Assembly (NCBI RefSeq): GCF_018310535.1
Contig: NZ_CP074102.1
Coordinates: 6,696,001 to 6,760,000 of the forward strand
Direction: 5' to 3'
Origin: Streptomyces mirabilis
GTDB lineage: Bacteria > Actinomycetota > Actinomycetes > Streptomycetales > Streptomycetaceae
DNA: 64,000 nucleotides
A model generated the notes under the pieces. It was not told the DNA's origin. It worked only from the letters and a program-made list of their open reading frames with translations, and did not search any database. Shown here one piece after another: positions 42,304 through 49,646 of this stretch. Made by a program: the position numbers and the translations under genes. Numbering within the stretch: position 1 is the first letter of the stretch; each line of letters opens with the position of its first letter.

Positions 42304-43725
42304 ATGTCAGAGAGCTCCCCCTTGCCGCCGGTGCGGCTGACGTCCGAAGCGGAGCTGGCGCGGGACGCGCTCGCCACACCGCTGCTCTCCCGCGCCGCAC
42401 GGCTGGCCCGCTGGGCCGGCCCGGACACGCGGGTCGGCGCCGGGGGCGAACTCGTCGAGGAACAGCTTCCTGGGGCGGCCGACGCGCTCGGGCTCACCGG
42501 CGACGACGCGGCGGCGACGACCGGCGAGGCCTGGCGGGTGGCCGTCGACACCGGGCTCGTTGAGATCGTGGACGAGGAGGAGGGCACGGTCGCCGCGGGC
42601 GCGGACCTCGCGCTGCTCACCTCCGGAGCGCCGCAGGACGTCCTCGGGGTGTGGCTCACCGCCCTGGAGGCCGTACTGGCCGACGCGAGCGTGCCCGACC
42701 TCGACGAGCTCGTCGACGCGATGGACGGCGGCGGGGAGATCGACTTCTCCTCGCTGGACTGGGACCCCGAGGCCGAGGCCGAGTTCCTGGACGGAGTGCT
42801 CGGCAATCTGTACCTGCTGAGTGTGAGCGAGGGCGGGGCGGGTGAAGGTCCGGTACCGCTGCCGGCCCTCGCCGCGTCCATGATCGTGCCCGACGACATG
42901 GGGGAGCCCACCAACGACGTACTGGAGCAGGTGTCGGACGCGATGATGCGGCTCGACGACCAGTTCCGGCTGCTCGAACCCGTCGGTCTCGTCGACTTCC
43001 AGCCGGTCGACGAGACACTGATGGCGGACACCGACGAGGAGTCCTCGGCCGCCGACGACGACGTGTCGCGGTACGGGATGGTACGGCTGACACCCCTCGG
43101 CCTGTACGGGTTGCGGGCGCGGCTGCTGGAGTCCGGCCTCGTCGCCCCCGCGGTGGGCGACCTCGCGGACAAGGGCGCGGACGCGCTGCTGGACGGCACC
43201 GCCACCTTCCCGCCGACCGCTGCCCGGGCCGAGACCGAGCAGTGGCTCGCCCGACGTGAACCCCTCGCCGCCGCCCGGGAGTTGCTCGACGCGGCGCGCG
43301 GCGGCGATACCGGGGCGCCGCTGCGCCGGCTGCACTGTCAGCAGGCGCTCTCGCTCGTCGGCCTGGAGGCCGAGCCCGCGCTGCGCGAGGTCCTCGACGA
43401 CGCCGAACTGGGCGGACTCGCCCGGGTCTGGCTCTCTGAACACGGCGCCGCCGACGTGCCCCCGCCGTCCGAGGCGATGATCTTCTGGCTCACCATCGAC
43501 ACGATCGCCGCGCAGCTCTCCGCCGAGGGCAACTCCGCCGAGCTGCAGGGACTGGTCGAGGGGCTTGCCCAGCAGCACGGCGGCTTCTTCGCCGCGGCCT
43601 GGCGCGTCGACCACCCGGCCACCCCGGACGTCCTGGAGGCGATGGGCCGCCTCCACCCCGACAAGAAGGTCGCCAAGGAGGCCCGCAAGGCCGCGTTCAA
43701 GGCACGCTCGCAGCAAGGGGGTTGA
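42304..43725 (+). CDS. Large acidic hypothetical protein
   Basis: A 473-aa soluble, Asp/Glu-rich, Ala/Leu-rich helical protein. The ATG is preceded by GGAGGAGAACC. It has no signal peptide or membrane segment. Recognisable local blocks are LARWAGPDTRVGAGGELV near the start, DEEEGTVAAGADLALLTSG, and a C-terminal PDKKVAKEARKAAFKARSQ basic tail. The C-terminal third resembles helical repeat (HEAT-like) spacing. I do not assign a function. High third-position GC supports it as a real gene. Confidence 0.78.
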   Translation: MSESSPLPPVRLTSEAELARDALATPLLSRAARLARWAGPDTRVGAGGELVEEQLPGAADALGLTGDDAAATTGEAWRVAVDTGLVEIVDEEEGTVAAGADLALLTSGAPQDVLGVWLTALEAVLADASVPDLDELVDAMDGGGEIDFSSLDWDPEAEAEFLDGVLGNLYLLSVSEGGAGEGPVPLPALAASMIVPDDMGEPTNDVLEQVSDAMMRLDDQFRLLEPVGLVDFQPVDETLMADTDEESSAADDDVSRYGMVRLTPLGLYGLRARLLESGLVAPAVGDLADKGADALLDGTATFPPTAARAETEQWLARREPLAAARELLDAARGGDTGAPLRRLHCQQALSLVGLEAEPALREVLDDAELGGLARVWLSEHGAADVPPPSEAMIFWLTIDTIAAQLSAEGNSAELQGLVEGLAQQHGGFFAAAWRVDHPATPDVLEAMGRLHPDKKVAKEARKAAFKARSQQGG

Positions 43726-43782
43726 GCGGGGGCGGGGCCGGTCGCGGGGGGCTTCCCTTGCCCCGGTCCCGAGGGGGCGTTC

Positions 43783-43947
43783 GTTCCTCGGCCCCGGGAG
43801 GGCTTCGCCCGTTCCTCGGCCCGGGTGGGCTTCGCCCGTTCCTCGGCCCGGGTGGGCTTCGCCCCGTTCCTCGGCCCGGGTGGGCTTCGCCCGTTCCTCG
43901 GCCCGGGTGGGCTTCGCCCCGTTCCTCGGCCCGGGTGGGCTTCACCC
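43783..43947. repeat. Six 27-28-bp tandem hairpin repeats
   Basis: Units begin at 43783, 43811, 43838, 43866, 43893 and 43921, each GTTCCTCGGCCCGGGTGGGC followed by TTCGCCC. Each unit can form a GGGC-TTC-GCCC hairpin. Diverged copies extend to about 44140. The array fills most of the 583-bp gap between the acidic hypothetical gene and the PhoX-like gene, in which I see no gene. Confidence 0.9.
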
Positions 43948-44308
43948 GTTCTCCGGCCCCGGGAGGTGCGCTTGTCCGGCCCCGGTTGGGCTTCGCCCGA
44001 TCCCCAGCCCCGAGCGGGCGCTCGTCCCAGCCTCGGGAGGGGTGCCCGTTCCCGGCCCCGGGGGGGCTTCCCCCGGCCCCCGGCCCCCGGCCTCGGGAAG
44101 GGCGCTCGTTTCCGGTCCCGGAGGGTTCCGCCCGTTCCCCTGTCCGGAGGACTTTTGGTGTCTGTGGCCGAGTCCTTACGGATTCATGGAACCGAGTGCG
44201 GTGAAGTCGCCCGGTGTTCAACCGCCGTTCAGGCGTGGGCGGGACGGTGTGGCCGCAATGCCCTCGGCCACCCTCCACGGTCATCCTCCACCGTCACGGG
44301 AGACACCC

Positions 44309-45760
44309 ATGTCGCTCACCCGCAGGGACTTCGCCGGTCGATCCGCGCTGACCGGCGCCGGTATCGTCCTGGCCGGCAGTGTCGGCGCCCTCGCCACCGC
44401 CCCGAACGCCCTCGCGTCCACCGACACCGAGAGCGTGGGGGAGGACGGCAAGCCGACGGACCGGCACGGCGGAGTCGGCTACGGACCGCTGGTCCCGGAC
44501 CCGAAGGGCCTGCTCGCGCTGCCCGCCGGATTCTCCTACCGCGTCATCACCTACAGCGGTCGTACGAAGCTGGACTCGGGTGAGTTCACGCCGTCCAACC
44601 ACGACGGCACCTCCACCTTCGACGGGCCGCGCGGCGCCACCCTTCTCGTCAACAACCACGAGCTCAAAGGCCCCCGCGCCAGTTGGAAGTACCCCGTGCC
44701 GCTCACCGAGGGCCTGGTCTACGACCCCGCCGCGTCCGGCGGCTGCACGGTCGTCGAGGTGCGCCACGACAAGGTCGCCGAGTGGGTCGGCGTCGCGGGC
44801 ACCTCCACCAACTGCGCGGGCGGCAACACCCCTTGGGGCACCTGGCTCACCTGCGAGGAGACCGAGGACAAGGCCGGCCAGAACGGCATGACCAAGGACC
44901 ACGGCTACGTCTTCGAGGTCGACCCCGTCGACCGCCGCCGCAACCGGAACCCCAAGCCGATCAAGGCACTCGGCCGGTACGCCCACGAGGCCGTCGTCGT
45001 CGATCCCCAGCGCGGCCGCCTCTACCTCACCGAGGACGCCTCGGGCCCCAACGGCCTCCTCTACCGCTGGACGCCCCCGCAGGGCTTCGAACACGGCCAC
45101 GGACAGCTCGCCACCCTCGCCGACGACGCCGGCGCCCTCCAGGCCTTCAAGTGCTTCGACTCCGGAGGCCGGTTCGTCGACGACCTCTCCCGCGCCACCA
45201 AGATCGGCACGGTGTACGGCGTGGACTGGGTCGACGTCCCGGACCGTGACGCGAAGACCGTCTCCGTCCGCAAGCAGTTCACCGACGGCCAGGTCACCCG
45301 CGCCCGCAAGCTCGAAGGCATGTGGTGGGGCGACGGCGGCACGTACATCGTCTCCTCGTACGCCCGCGAGGAAAGTCCCGTCCAGCACGACGGCGCCGTC
45401 TGGTTCTACGACCCCAAGCGCCGCACCCTGACCCTCAAGGTCCTGCTCGGTGTGAACCCCGACCCGACCAAGGACGGCGCCTTCGACGGCCCCGACAACA
45501 TCACCGTCTCCCCCTACGGCGGCCTCGTCATCGCCGAGGACGGCGAGGGCGTCCAGCACCTCTTCGGCGCCACCGACAGCGGCCGTACCTACCCGATCGC
45601 CCGCAACGAACTGAACATCGGGACCGAAGCCGAGCCGGCCTACAGCGAGTTCACCGGCGTCACCTTCTCACCCGACGGCAGGACCCTCTTCGCCAACATC
45701 CAGGAGCCGGGCATCATGCTCGCCATCACCGGCCCCTGGAAGCGCCAGAAGCGCGGGTAG
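44309..45760 (+). CDS. Tat-exported PhoX-like (DUF839) protein
   Basis: A 483-aa secreted protein of the PhoX/DUF839 family (calcium/iron-dependent alkaline phosphatase-like beta-propeller). The Tat signal is SLTRRDFAGRSALTGAGIV with AxA near ALA. Family blocks include LLVNNHELKGPRASW, NCAGGNTPWGTWLTCEET (conserved Cys), RYAHEAVVVDPQRGRLYLTE and GPDNITVSPYGGLVIAEDG. The start ATG at 44309 begins MSLTRRDF. Phosphatase activity is the family expectation, not shown. Confidence 0.9.
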   Translation: MSLTRRDFAGRSALTGAGIVLAGSVGALATAPNALASTDTESVGEDGKPTDRHGGVGYGPLVPDPKGLLALPAGFSYRVITYSGRTKLDSGEFTPSNHDGTSTFDGPRGATLLVNNHELKGPRASWKYPVPLTEGLVYDPAASGGCTVVEVRHDKVAEWVGVAGTSTNCAGGNTPWGTWLTCEETEDKAGQNGMTKDHGYVFEVDPVDRRRNRNPKPIKALGRYAHEAVVVDPQRGRLYLTEDASGPNGLLYRWTPPQGFEHGHGQLATLADDAGALQAFKCFDSGGRFVDDLSRATKIGTVYGVDWVDVPDRDAKTVSVRKQFTDGQVTRARKLEGMWWGDGGTYIVSSYAREESPVQHDGAVWFYDPKRRTLTLKVLLGVNPDPTKDGAFDGPDNITVSPYGGLVIAEDGEGVQHLFGATDSGRTYPIARNELNIGTEAEPAYSEFTGVTFSPDGRTLFANIQEPGIMLAITGPWKRQKRG

Positions 45761-45772
45761 TTAATTCAATGG

Positions 45773-45864
45773 CTCGAACCGCGGCCGCCCTCCTAAAGTG
45801 GTGCACGTCCAGGTGCGAAGGCAGGACCTACTTCCACTGATAATGGGGCGGCCGCGGGTTCGAG
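45773..45864 (+). repeat. Inverted repeat embracing the 5' half of Y RNA 1
   Basis: CTCGAACCGCGGCCGCCC (45773-45790) is complementary, with one missing base, to GGGCGGCCGCGGGTTCGAG (45846-45864). The right arm includes the T-arm-like sequence of the first Y RNA. If transcribed together, this would compete with the tRNA-like fold; alternatively it marks a decayed duplicated T-arm. Confidence 0.7.
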
Positions 45865-45949
45865 TCCCGCCACCGGTACAACGCGCCGGTGTAGCTCAGG
45901 GGTTAGAGCACCTACGTCGGTTCCGCCGGCCTTGAACTCTGGACACCAC
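45798..45949 (+). ncRNA. Y RNA-like ncRNA 1 with permuted tRNA-like module (YrlA type)
   Basis: The ends form a Y stem: GTGGT (45798-45802) plus GTCCAG (45807-45812) pair with CTGGAC (45939-45944) plus ACCAC (45945-45949), with GCAC bulged. Next comes GGTGCGAAGGCAGGACCTAC, resembling the Ro-binding motif of Y RNAs. The inner part holds a T-arm-like hairpin (45854-45870, GCGGG TTCGAGT CCCGC), a closed hairpin CACCGG/CCGGTG (45871-45891), then a D-arm-like sequence TAGCTCAGGGGTTAGAGCA (45892-45910). This order, T then D, is a circularly permuted tRNA, as in bacterial YrlA RNAs. It lies upstream of rsr. Ends are approximate. Confidence 0.85.
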
Positions 45950-45957
45950 AATTTCAT

Positions 45958-46035
45958 GCACCTCCCGGTGCGCAGGCAGCGGCTACTTCTTTCCAACAGA
46001 ATCCACGCCGCCGCCGAATTGATCTCGGGAGGCGC
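45958..46035 (+). ncRNA. Y RNA-like ncRNA 2, short form without tRNA-like module
   Basis: GCACCTCCCG (45958-45967) pairs with CGGGAGGCGC (46026-46035), one mismatch. The adjacent GGTGCGCAGGCAGCGGCTAC and CTTC match the conserved Y-motif of the neighbouring two RNAs. The 3' side ATTGATCTCGGGAGG mirrors their TGAACTC-GG segment. The inner loop is only about 30 nt and lacks T- and D-arm sequences, so it would be a minimal Ro-binding RNA or a remnant. Confidence 0.65.
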
Positions 46036-46042
46036 AGCTCAT

Positions 46043-46191
46043 GGTGGGTGCCCGGTGCGCAGGCAACGGTTACTTCATTGGATCGGACGGTTGCGGGTTC
46101 AAGTCCCGTCATCGACTTCGGGTCGGTGTAGCTCAATTGGGTAGAGCATCTGGCTAAGTCCGTCGCCGACCTCTGAACTCGGGCACCCTCC
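46043..46191 (+). ncRNA. Y RNA-like ncRNA 3 with permuted tRNA-like module (YrlA type)
   Basis: GGTGGGTGCCCG (46043-46054) pairs with CGGGCACCCTCC (46180-46191), one mismatch. GGTGCGCAGGCAACGGTTAC follows the 5' arm, as in RNA 1 and 2. The module contains a T-arm-like hairpin (46093-46109, GCGGG TTCAAGT CCCGT), a closed hairpin CATCGAC/GTCGGTG capped by a TTCGG loop (46110-46128), and a D-arm-like TAGCTCAATTGGGTAGAGCA (46129-46148). The 3' side has CTCTGAACTCGGGCACC. It ends 76 bp before rsr. Confidence 0.85.
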
Positions 46192-46225
46192 ATTTGCTGT
46201 GCCTCCCTCCGAAACGCGGCTTCAC

Positions 46226-46264
46226 GTCGTAGGACGAAGTCGTAGAACGAATTCGGGGGAATTC
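46226..46264 (+). promoter_or_regulatory. Direct repeat and GAATTC pair upstream of rsr
   Basis: Two adjacent 13-bp copies GTCGTAGGACGAA / GTCGTAGAACGAA (46226-46238, 46239-46251) are followed by GAATTC GGGG GAATTC (46249-46264), which ends three bases before the ATG; GGGGGAATTC serves as ribosome binding site. Possible regulator site for rsr. Confidence 0.55.
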
Positions 46265-46267
46265 ATC

Positions 46268-47851
46268 ATGGCGCGATTCAACACCAAGGCGGCCAAGGCG
46301 CAGCCCACTTCCCGTGTGACGTCGACCGGCCGCGTGCTGCGCACCCACCAGGGCGGCCGCGGCCAGGAGCGCGACGCACGCTCCGAGCTCTTCCTGCTGG
46401 CCATCGCCAACTTCGTCTCGCAGAACGCCTTCTACGAGACCGGCGAGGCCCGCGACGACCGGTTCGCCGCGCTCGTGCGTGAGCTCGCCGTCGCCGACCC
46501 CTCGTGGACGGCCGCCCTGCTCGGCTGGCTGCGCGGCGAGGGCAACCTGCGGACGGCCTCGCTCGTGGGCGCCGCCGAGTACGTGAAGGCACGCCTCGAC
46601 GCGGGCGCCACCGACGGCCCGGCCAACCGCCAGGTCATCGCCTCCGTGCTGCGCCGCCCGGACGAGCCCGGCGAGCTGCTCGCCTACTGGACCTCCCGGT
46701 ACGGCCGCAACGTGCCCAAGCCCGTCAAGCGGGGCATCGCCGACGCCGTACGCCGGCTCTACGGCGAGAAGTCGCTGCTGAAGTACGACACGGCGGCCAA
46801 GGGCTACCGCTTCGGCGACATCCTCAACCTGGTGCACGCGGCACCCGATCCGGCGAAGCCGTGGCAGGGCGACCTGTTCCAGTACGCCCTCGACCGGCGG
46901 CACCACCCGGAGGCGGCCGTGGTTCCCAAGTCGCTGTCCGTCGTGGCGGCCCACCGCGACCTGATGGCGCTGCGGCCCGCCAAGCGGCGCAAGGTCGTGA
47001 CCGGTGCGCACGGCGCGCGGCGCCTCGCGGACGCGGGGATGACCTGGGAGGCACTGGCCGGCTGGCTGCAGGGCCCGATGGACAAGGCGGCCTGGGAGGC
47101 CGTCATCCCGTCCATGGGCGCGATGGCGCTCGTACGCAACCTGCGGAACTTCGACGAGGCGGGAGTGAGCGACGAGGTGGCGGCTCAGGTCGCCGCCAGG
47201 ATCAGCGACCCGGCGGAGGTGGCGCGCTCGCGGCAGTTCCCCTTCCGCTACCTCGCCGCGTACCAGCACGCGCCCTCGCTGCGCTGGTCGTACCCGCTGG
47301 AGCAGGCGCTCGGCCACTCGCTGGCGAACGTGCCCGCGCTGCCCGGACGCACTCTCGTGCTGGTCGACCGGTCCGGCTCGATGTTCTACTCGCGGCTGTC
47401 GGAGCGCTCGGAGCTCAACCGGGCCGACGCGGCGGCGATCTTCGGTACGGCGCTCGCGCTGCGGGCGGCGGACGCGGATCTCGTCGAGTTCGGCACCAGC
47501 AGCAACCGGGTGAAGTTCAAGAAGGGCGAGTCGGTGCTGAAGGTGCTGGAGCGCTTCGGCGACCTCGGCGGCACCAACACGAGCGAGGCGGTGCGCGCGC
47601 ACTACAGGAAGCACGACCGGGTGCTCATCGTCACCGACGAGCAGGCCACCTACAGCCACTACGGCGACCCGACCGAGCAGGTCCCGGCGCACGTCCCGGT
47701 CTATACCTGGAACCTGGCCGGCTACCGGGCGGGCCACGGCCCGTCCGGAAAGGCGAACCGGCACACGTTCGGGGGGCTCTCGGACGCGGCTTTCCGGATG
47801 GTGCCGCTTCTGGAGTCGGCGCGGGACGCCGACTGGCCGTGGGCCGGATAG
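46268..47851 (+). CDS. rsr: Ro60 orthologue (TROVE domain RNA-binding protein, Rsr)
   Basis: A 527-aa bacterial Ro protein. It binds the 3' ends of misfolded RNAs and Y RNAs through a ring of HEAT-like repeats, and works with PNPase or other RNases (family knowledge from Deinococcus and Salmonella). The TROVE domain spans about 30-370: RTHQGGRGQERDARSELFLL, NPxx-like FQYALDRRHHPEA, GMTWEALAGWLQG. A vWA-like domain with MIDAS motif LVDRSGSMFYSRL follows at about 365-527. Three Y-RNA-like sequences lie immediately upstream on the same strand, which makes a complete Ro RNP locus. Start is the ATG at 46268 (MARFNTKAAKAQP). Confidence 0.95.
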   Translation: MARFNTKAAKAQPTSRVTSTGRVLRTHQGGRGQERDARSELFLLAIANFVSQNAFYETGEARDDRFAALVRELAVADPSWTAALLGWLRGEGNLRTASLVGAAEYVKARLDAGATDGPANRQVIASVLRRPDEPGELLAYWTSRYGRNVPKPVKRGIADAVRRLYGEKSLLKYDTAAKGYRFGDILNLVHAAPDPAKPWQGDLFQYALDRRHHPEAAVVPKSLSVVAAHRDLMALRPAKRRKVVTGAHGARRLADAGMTWEALAGWLQGPMDKAAWEAVIPSMGAMALVRNLRNFDEAGVSDEVAAQVAARISDPAEVARSRQFPFRYLAAYQHAPSLRWSYPLEQALGHSLANVPALPGRTLVLVDRSGSMFYSRLSERSELNRADAAAIFGTALALRAADADLVEFGTSSNRVKFKKGESVLKVLERFGDLGGTNTSEAVRAHYRKHDRVLIVTDEQATYSHYGDPTEQVPAHVPVYTWNLAGYRAGHGPSGKANRHTFGGLSDAAFRMVPLLESARDADWPWAG

Positions 47852-47867
47852 CCGATCGTGCGTGAGC

Positions 47868-47893
47868 GCGGCCCGTACTTCGGTACGGGCCGC
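47868..47893 (+). terminator. Terminator after rsr
   Basis: Perfect 11-bp arms GCGGCCCGTAC / GTACGGGCCGC capped by a TTCG tetraloop, 17 bases after the rsr stop. Confidence 0.88.
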
Positions 47894-47910
47894 ACTCTTG
47901 TGCGCAGCGG

Positions 47911-47935
47911 GAACTGATATCTAACATTTCAGTTC
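47911..47935 (+). promoter_or_regulatory. Operator-like inverted repeat before the GntR gene
   Basis: GAACTGA and TCAGTTC arms (7 bp) with an 11-base AT-rich centre (TATCTAACATT) end exactly at the ATG of the GntR gene. It is likely both the -10 region/operator and evidence for leaderless translation of gntR-acdS. Confidence 0.65.
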
Positions 47936-48586
47936 ATGGAGGCGATACGACCCGTGCGCCGGACCCTGCTGAGGGACCGCGCGTACGAAGCGATACGGGA
48001 TGCCATCGTGGCCGGTGAGCTCGCACCGGGCGCGGTGGTGCGCGACGCCGGGCTCGCCGAACTGCTCGGGCTGTCGCGAGCGCCGGTGCGCGAGGCCTTC
48101 TCCCGGCTGGTCGACGAGGGGCTGCTGGAGTCCAAGCCGCAGAGCTACACACGGGTGACCCCCTTGGTGGCCGCCGATGTACGGGACGCGGCGGCCGTGG
48201 TCGGCGCCATGCACGAGCTGGCCGCGCGCACCGCGGTGCCCCGGCTCGAAGCGCCGCACATCGAGGTCATGCGCGAGGCCAATGTGCGCTTCGCGGACGC
48301 TGTTCGCGCCGGTGACGTGGACGCCGCCCTGACGGCCGACGACGAGCTGCACGACGTACTGGTGCGGGTGAGCGGCAATCGTGCCGCCGCCGCCACCGTC
48401 GCCCGCTACACCCCGCTGATCCGCCGTCTGGAGCGGCGCCGCTTCGGTGAGGGCGGCAACTGCCGTTCGGCGGGCCTGCACGACGAGCTGATCGACGCCT
48501 GTGCCGAACGGGACGTGGCCGCCGCCGTCCGCGTCACCACGGAGATCTGGGGCGCGCTCGAAGACCTGGCCGATGTCGAACCCTGA
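47936..48586 (+). CDS. GntR-family (FCD) regulator of acdS
   Basis: A 216-aa regulator of the FadR subfamily. The winged HTH is [20 protein letters not shown] and [19 protein letters not shown]; the FCD effector domain has [13 protein letters not shown] and [16 protein letters not shown] with candidate metal-ligand His and Asp residues. It begins directly after an inverted repeat and ends 13 bp before acdS, so it probably autoregulates and controls ACC deaminase. Confidence 0.92.
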   Translation: MEAIRPVRRTLLRDRAYEAIRDAIVAGELAPGAVVRDAGLAELLGLSRAPVREAFSRLVDEGLLESKPQSYTRVTPLVAADVRDAAAVVGAMHELAARTAVPRLEAPHIEVMREANVRFADAVRAGDVDAALTADDELHDVLVRVSGNRAAAATVARYTPLIRRLERRRFGEGGNCRSAGLHDELIDACAERDVAAAVRVTTEIWGALEDLADVEP

Positions 48587-48599
48587 TGCGGGAGGACCC

Positions 48600-49616
48600 A
48601 TGTCCCTTTCCTCGTACGAGCGTTACCCCCTGCTCTTCGGGACCTCGCCCCTGCATCCGCTGGAGCGCCTGACCGAGCACCTCGGCGGTGCCTCCCTGTG
48701 GGCCAAGCGGGAGGACTGCAACTCCGGTGTCGCGTACGGCGGGAACAAGACCCGCAAGCTGGAGTACCTCGTCGCCGACGCGCTCGCCCAGGGCTGCGAC
48801 ACCCTCGTCTCGATCGGTGGCGTGCAGTCCAACCACACCCGCCAGGTCGCGGCCGTCGCCGCCCGTGCCGGGCTCAAGTGCGTGCTCGTTCAGGAGAGTT
48901 GGGTGGAGTGGCCCGACTCCGTGTACGACAAGGTCGGAAACATCCTCATCAGCCGCCTCGCCGGGGCCGACGTACGACTCGTGCGGGCGGGGTTCGGGAT
49001 CGGCTTCAAGGAGAGCTGGGAGCAGGCGCTGCGGGAGGTTGAGGAGGGCGGCGGCAAGCCGTACGCCATTCCGGCGGGGGCGTCGGACCATCCGCTGGGG
49101 GGCCTGGGGTTCGCCGGGTGGGCCTATGAAGTGGCCGAGCAGGAAGCGGAGTTGGGCGTCTACTTCGACACCGTCGTGGTGTGCTCGGTGACCGGATCGA
49201 CCCAGGCGGGCATGGTCGCCGGGTTCGCGGCCCTGGAGGAGGCGGGCGGGCGGCCGCGGCGCGTCCTCGGGATCGACGCGTCGGCGGCGCCCGCCCGCAC
49301 CCGGGAGCAGATCGCGCGGATCGCACACGGCACCGGGCAGCTCATCGGCGTACGGAAGGAGTTGACGGAGTCGGACGTCGAGCTGGACGAGCGGTACCAC
49401 GCGGGCACGTACGGGATTCCGGACGAGGCCACGCTGGAGGCGATGCGGCTCGCGGCGCGCACCGAGGGGATGGTCACCGACCCCGTCTACGAGGGCAAGT
49501 CGATGGCCGGGATGGTGGATCTGGTGGCCCGGGGGGAGATAGGGCGGGAGTCCACCGTGCTCTACGCCCATCTGGGCGGACAGCCCGCGTTGAACGCGTA
49601 CAGCGCGTTGTTCTAG
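48600..49616 (+). CDS. acdS: 1-aminocyclopropane-1-carboxylate deaminase
   Basis: PLP enzyme cleaving ACC, the plant ethylene precursor, to 2-oxobutyrate and ammonia. The protein is 338 aa, the standard length. The PLP lysine is in [15 protein letters not shown] and the nucleophile Ser in [14 protein letters not shown]. The residues that separate true ACC deaminase from D-cysteine desulfhydrase are present: Glu in [11 protein letters not shown] and Leu in LYAHLGGQP (298 and 325 here, equivalent to 295 and 322 of the Pseudomonas enzyme). It lies downstream of a GntR regulator in a two-gene operon, suggesting plant-associated life or use of ACC as nitrogen source. Confidence 0.94.
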   Translation: MSLSSYERYPLLFGTSPLHPLERLTEHLGGASLWAKREDCNSGVAYGGNKTRKLEYLVADALAQGCDTLVSIGGVQSNHTRQVAAVAARAGLKCVLVQESWVEWPDSVYDKVGNILISRLAGADVRLVRAGFGIGFKESWEQALREVEEGGGKPYAIPAGASDHPLGGLGFAGWAYEVAEQEAELGVYFDTVVVCSVTGSTQAGMVAGFAALEEAGGRPRRVLGIDASAAPARTREQIARIAHGTGQLIGVRKELTESDVELDERYHAGTYGIPDEATLEAMRLAARTEGMVTDPVYEGKSMAGMVDLVARGEIGRESTVLYAHLGGQPALNAYSALF

Positions 49617-49646
49617 ATGCTGGGTTTCTTCAGGCGGTCGGTTCCT

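Noticed and set aside
43783..43947. CRISPR array
   Set aside because: Repeats are directly contiguous with no unique spacers, and no cas genes are in the window.
45854..45910. tRNA gene suggested by T-arm and D-arm sequences (also 46093-46148)
   Set aside because: The arms are in reversed order (T before D), the acceptor stem is a closed hairpin, and no anticodon arm or CCA end is present; this fits a YrlA-type Y RNA module instead.
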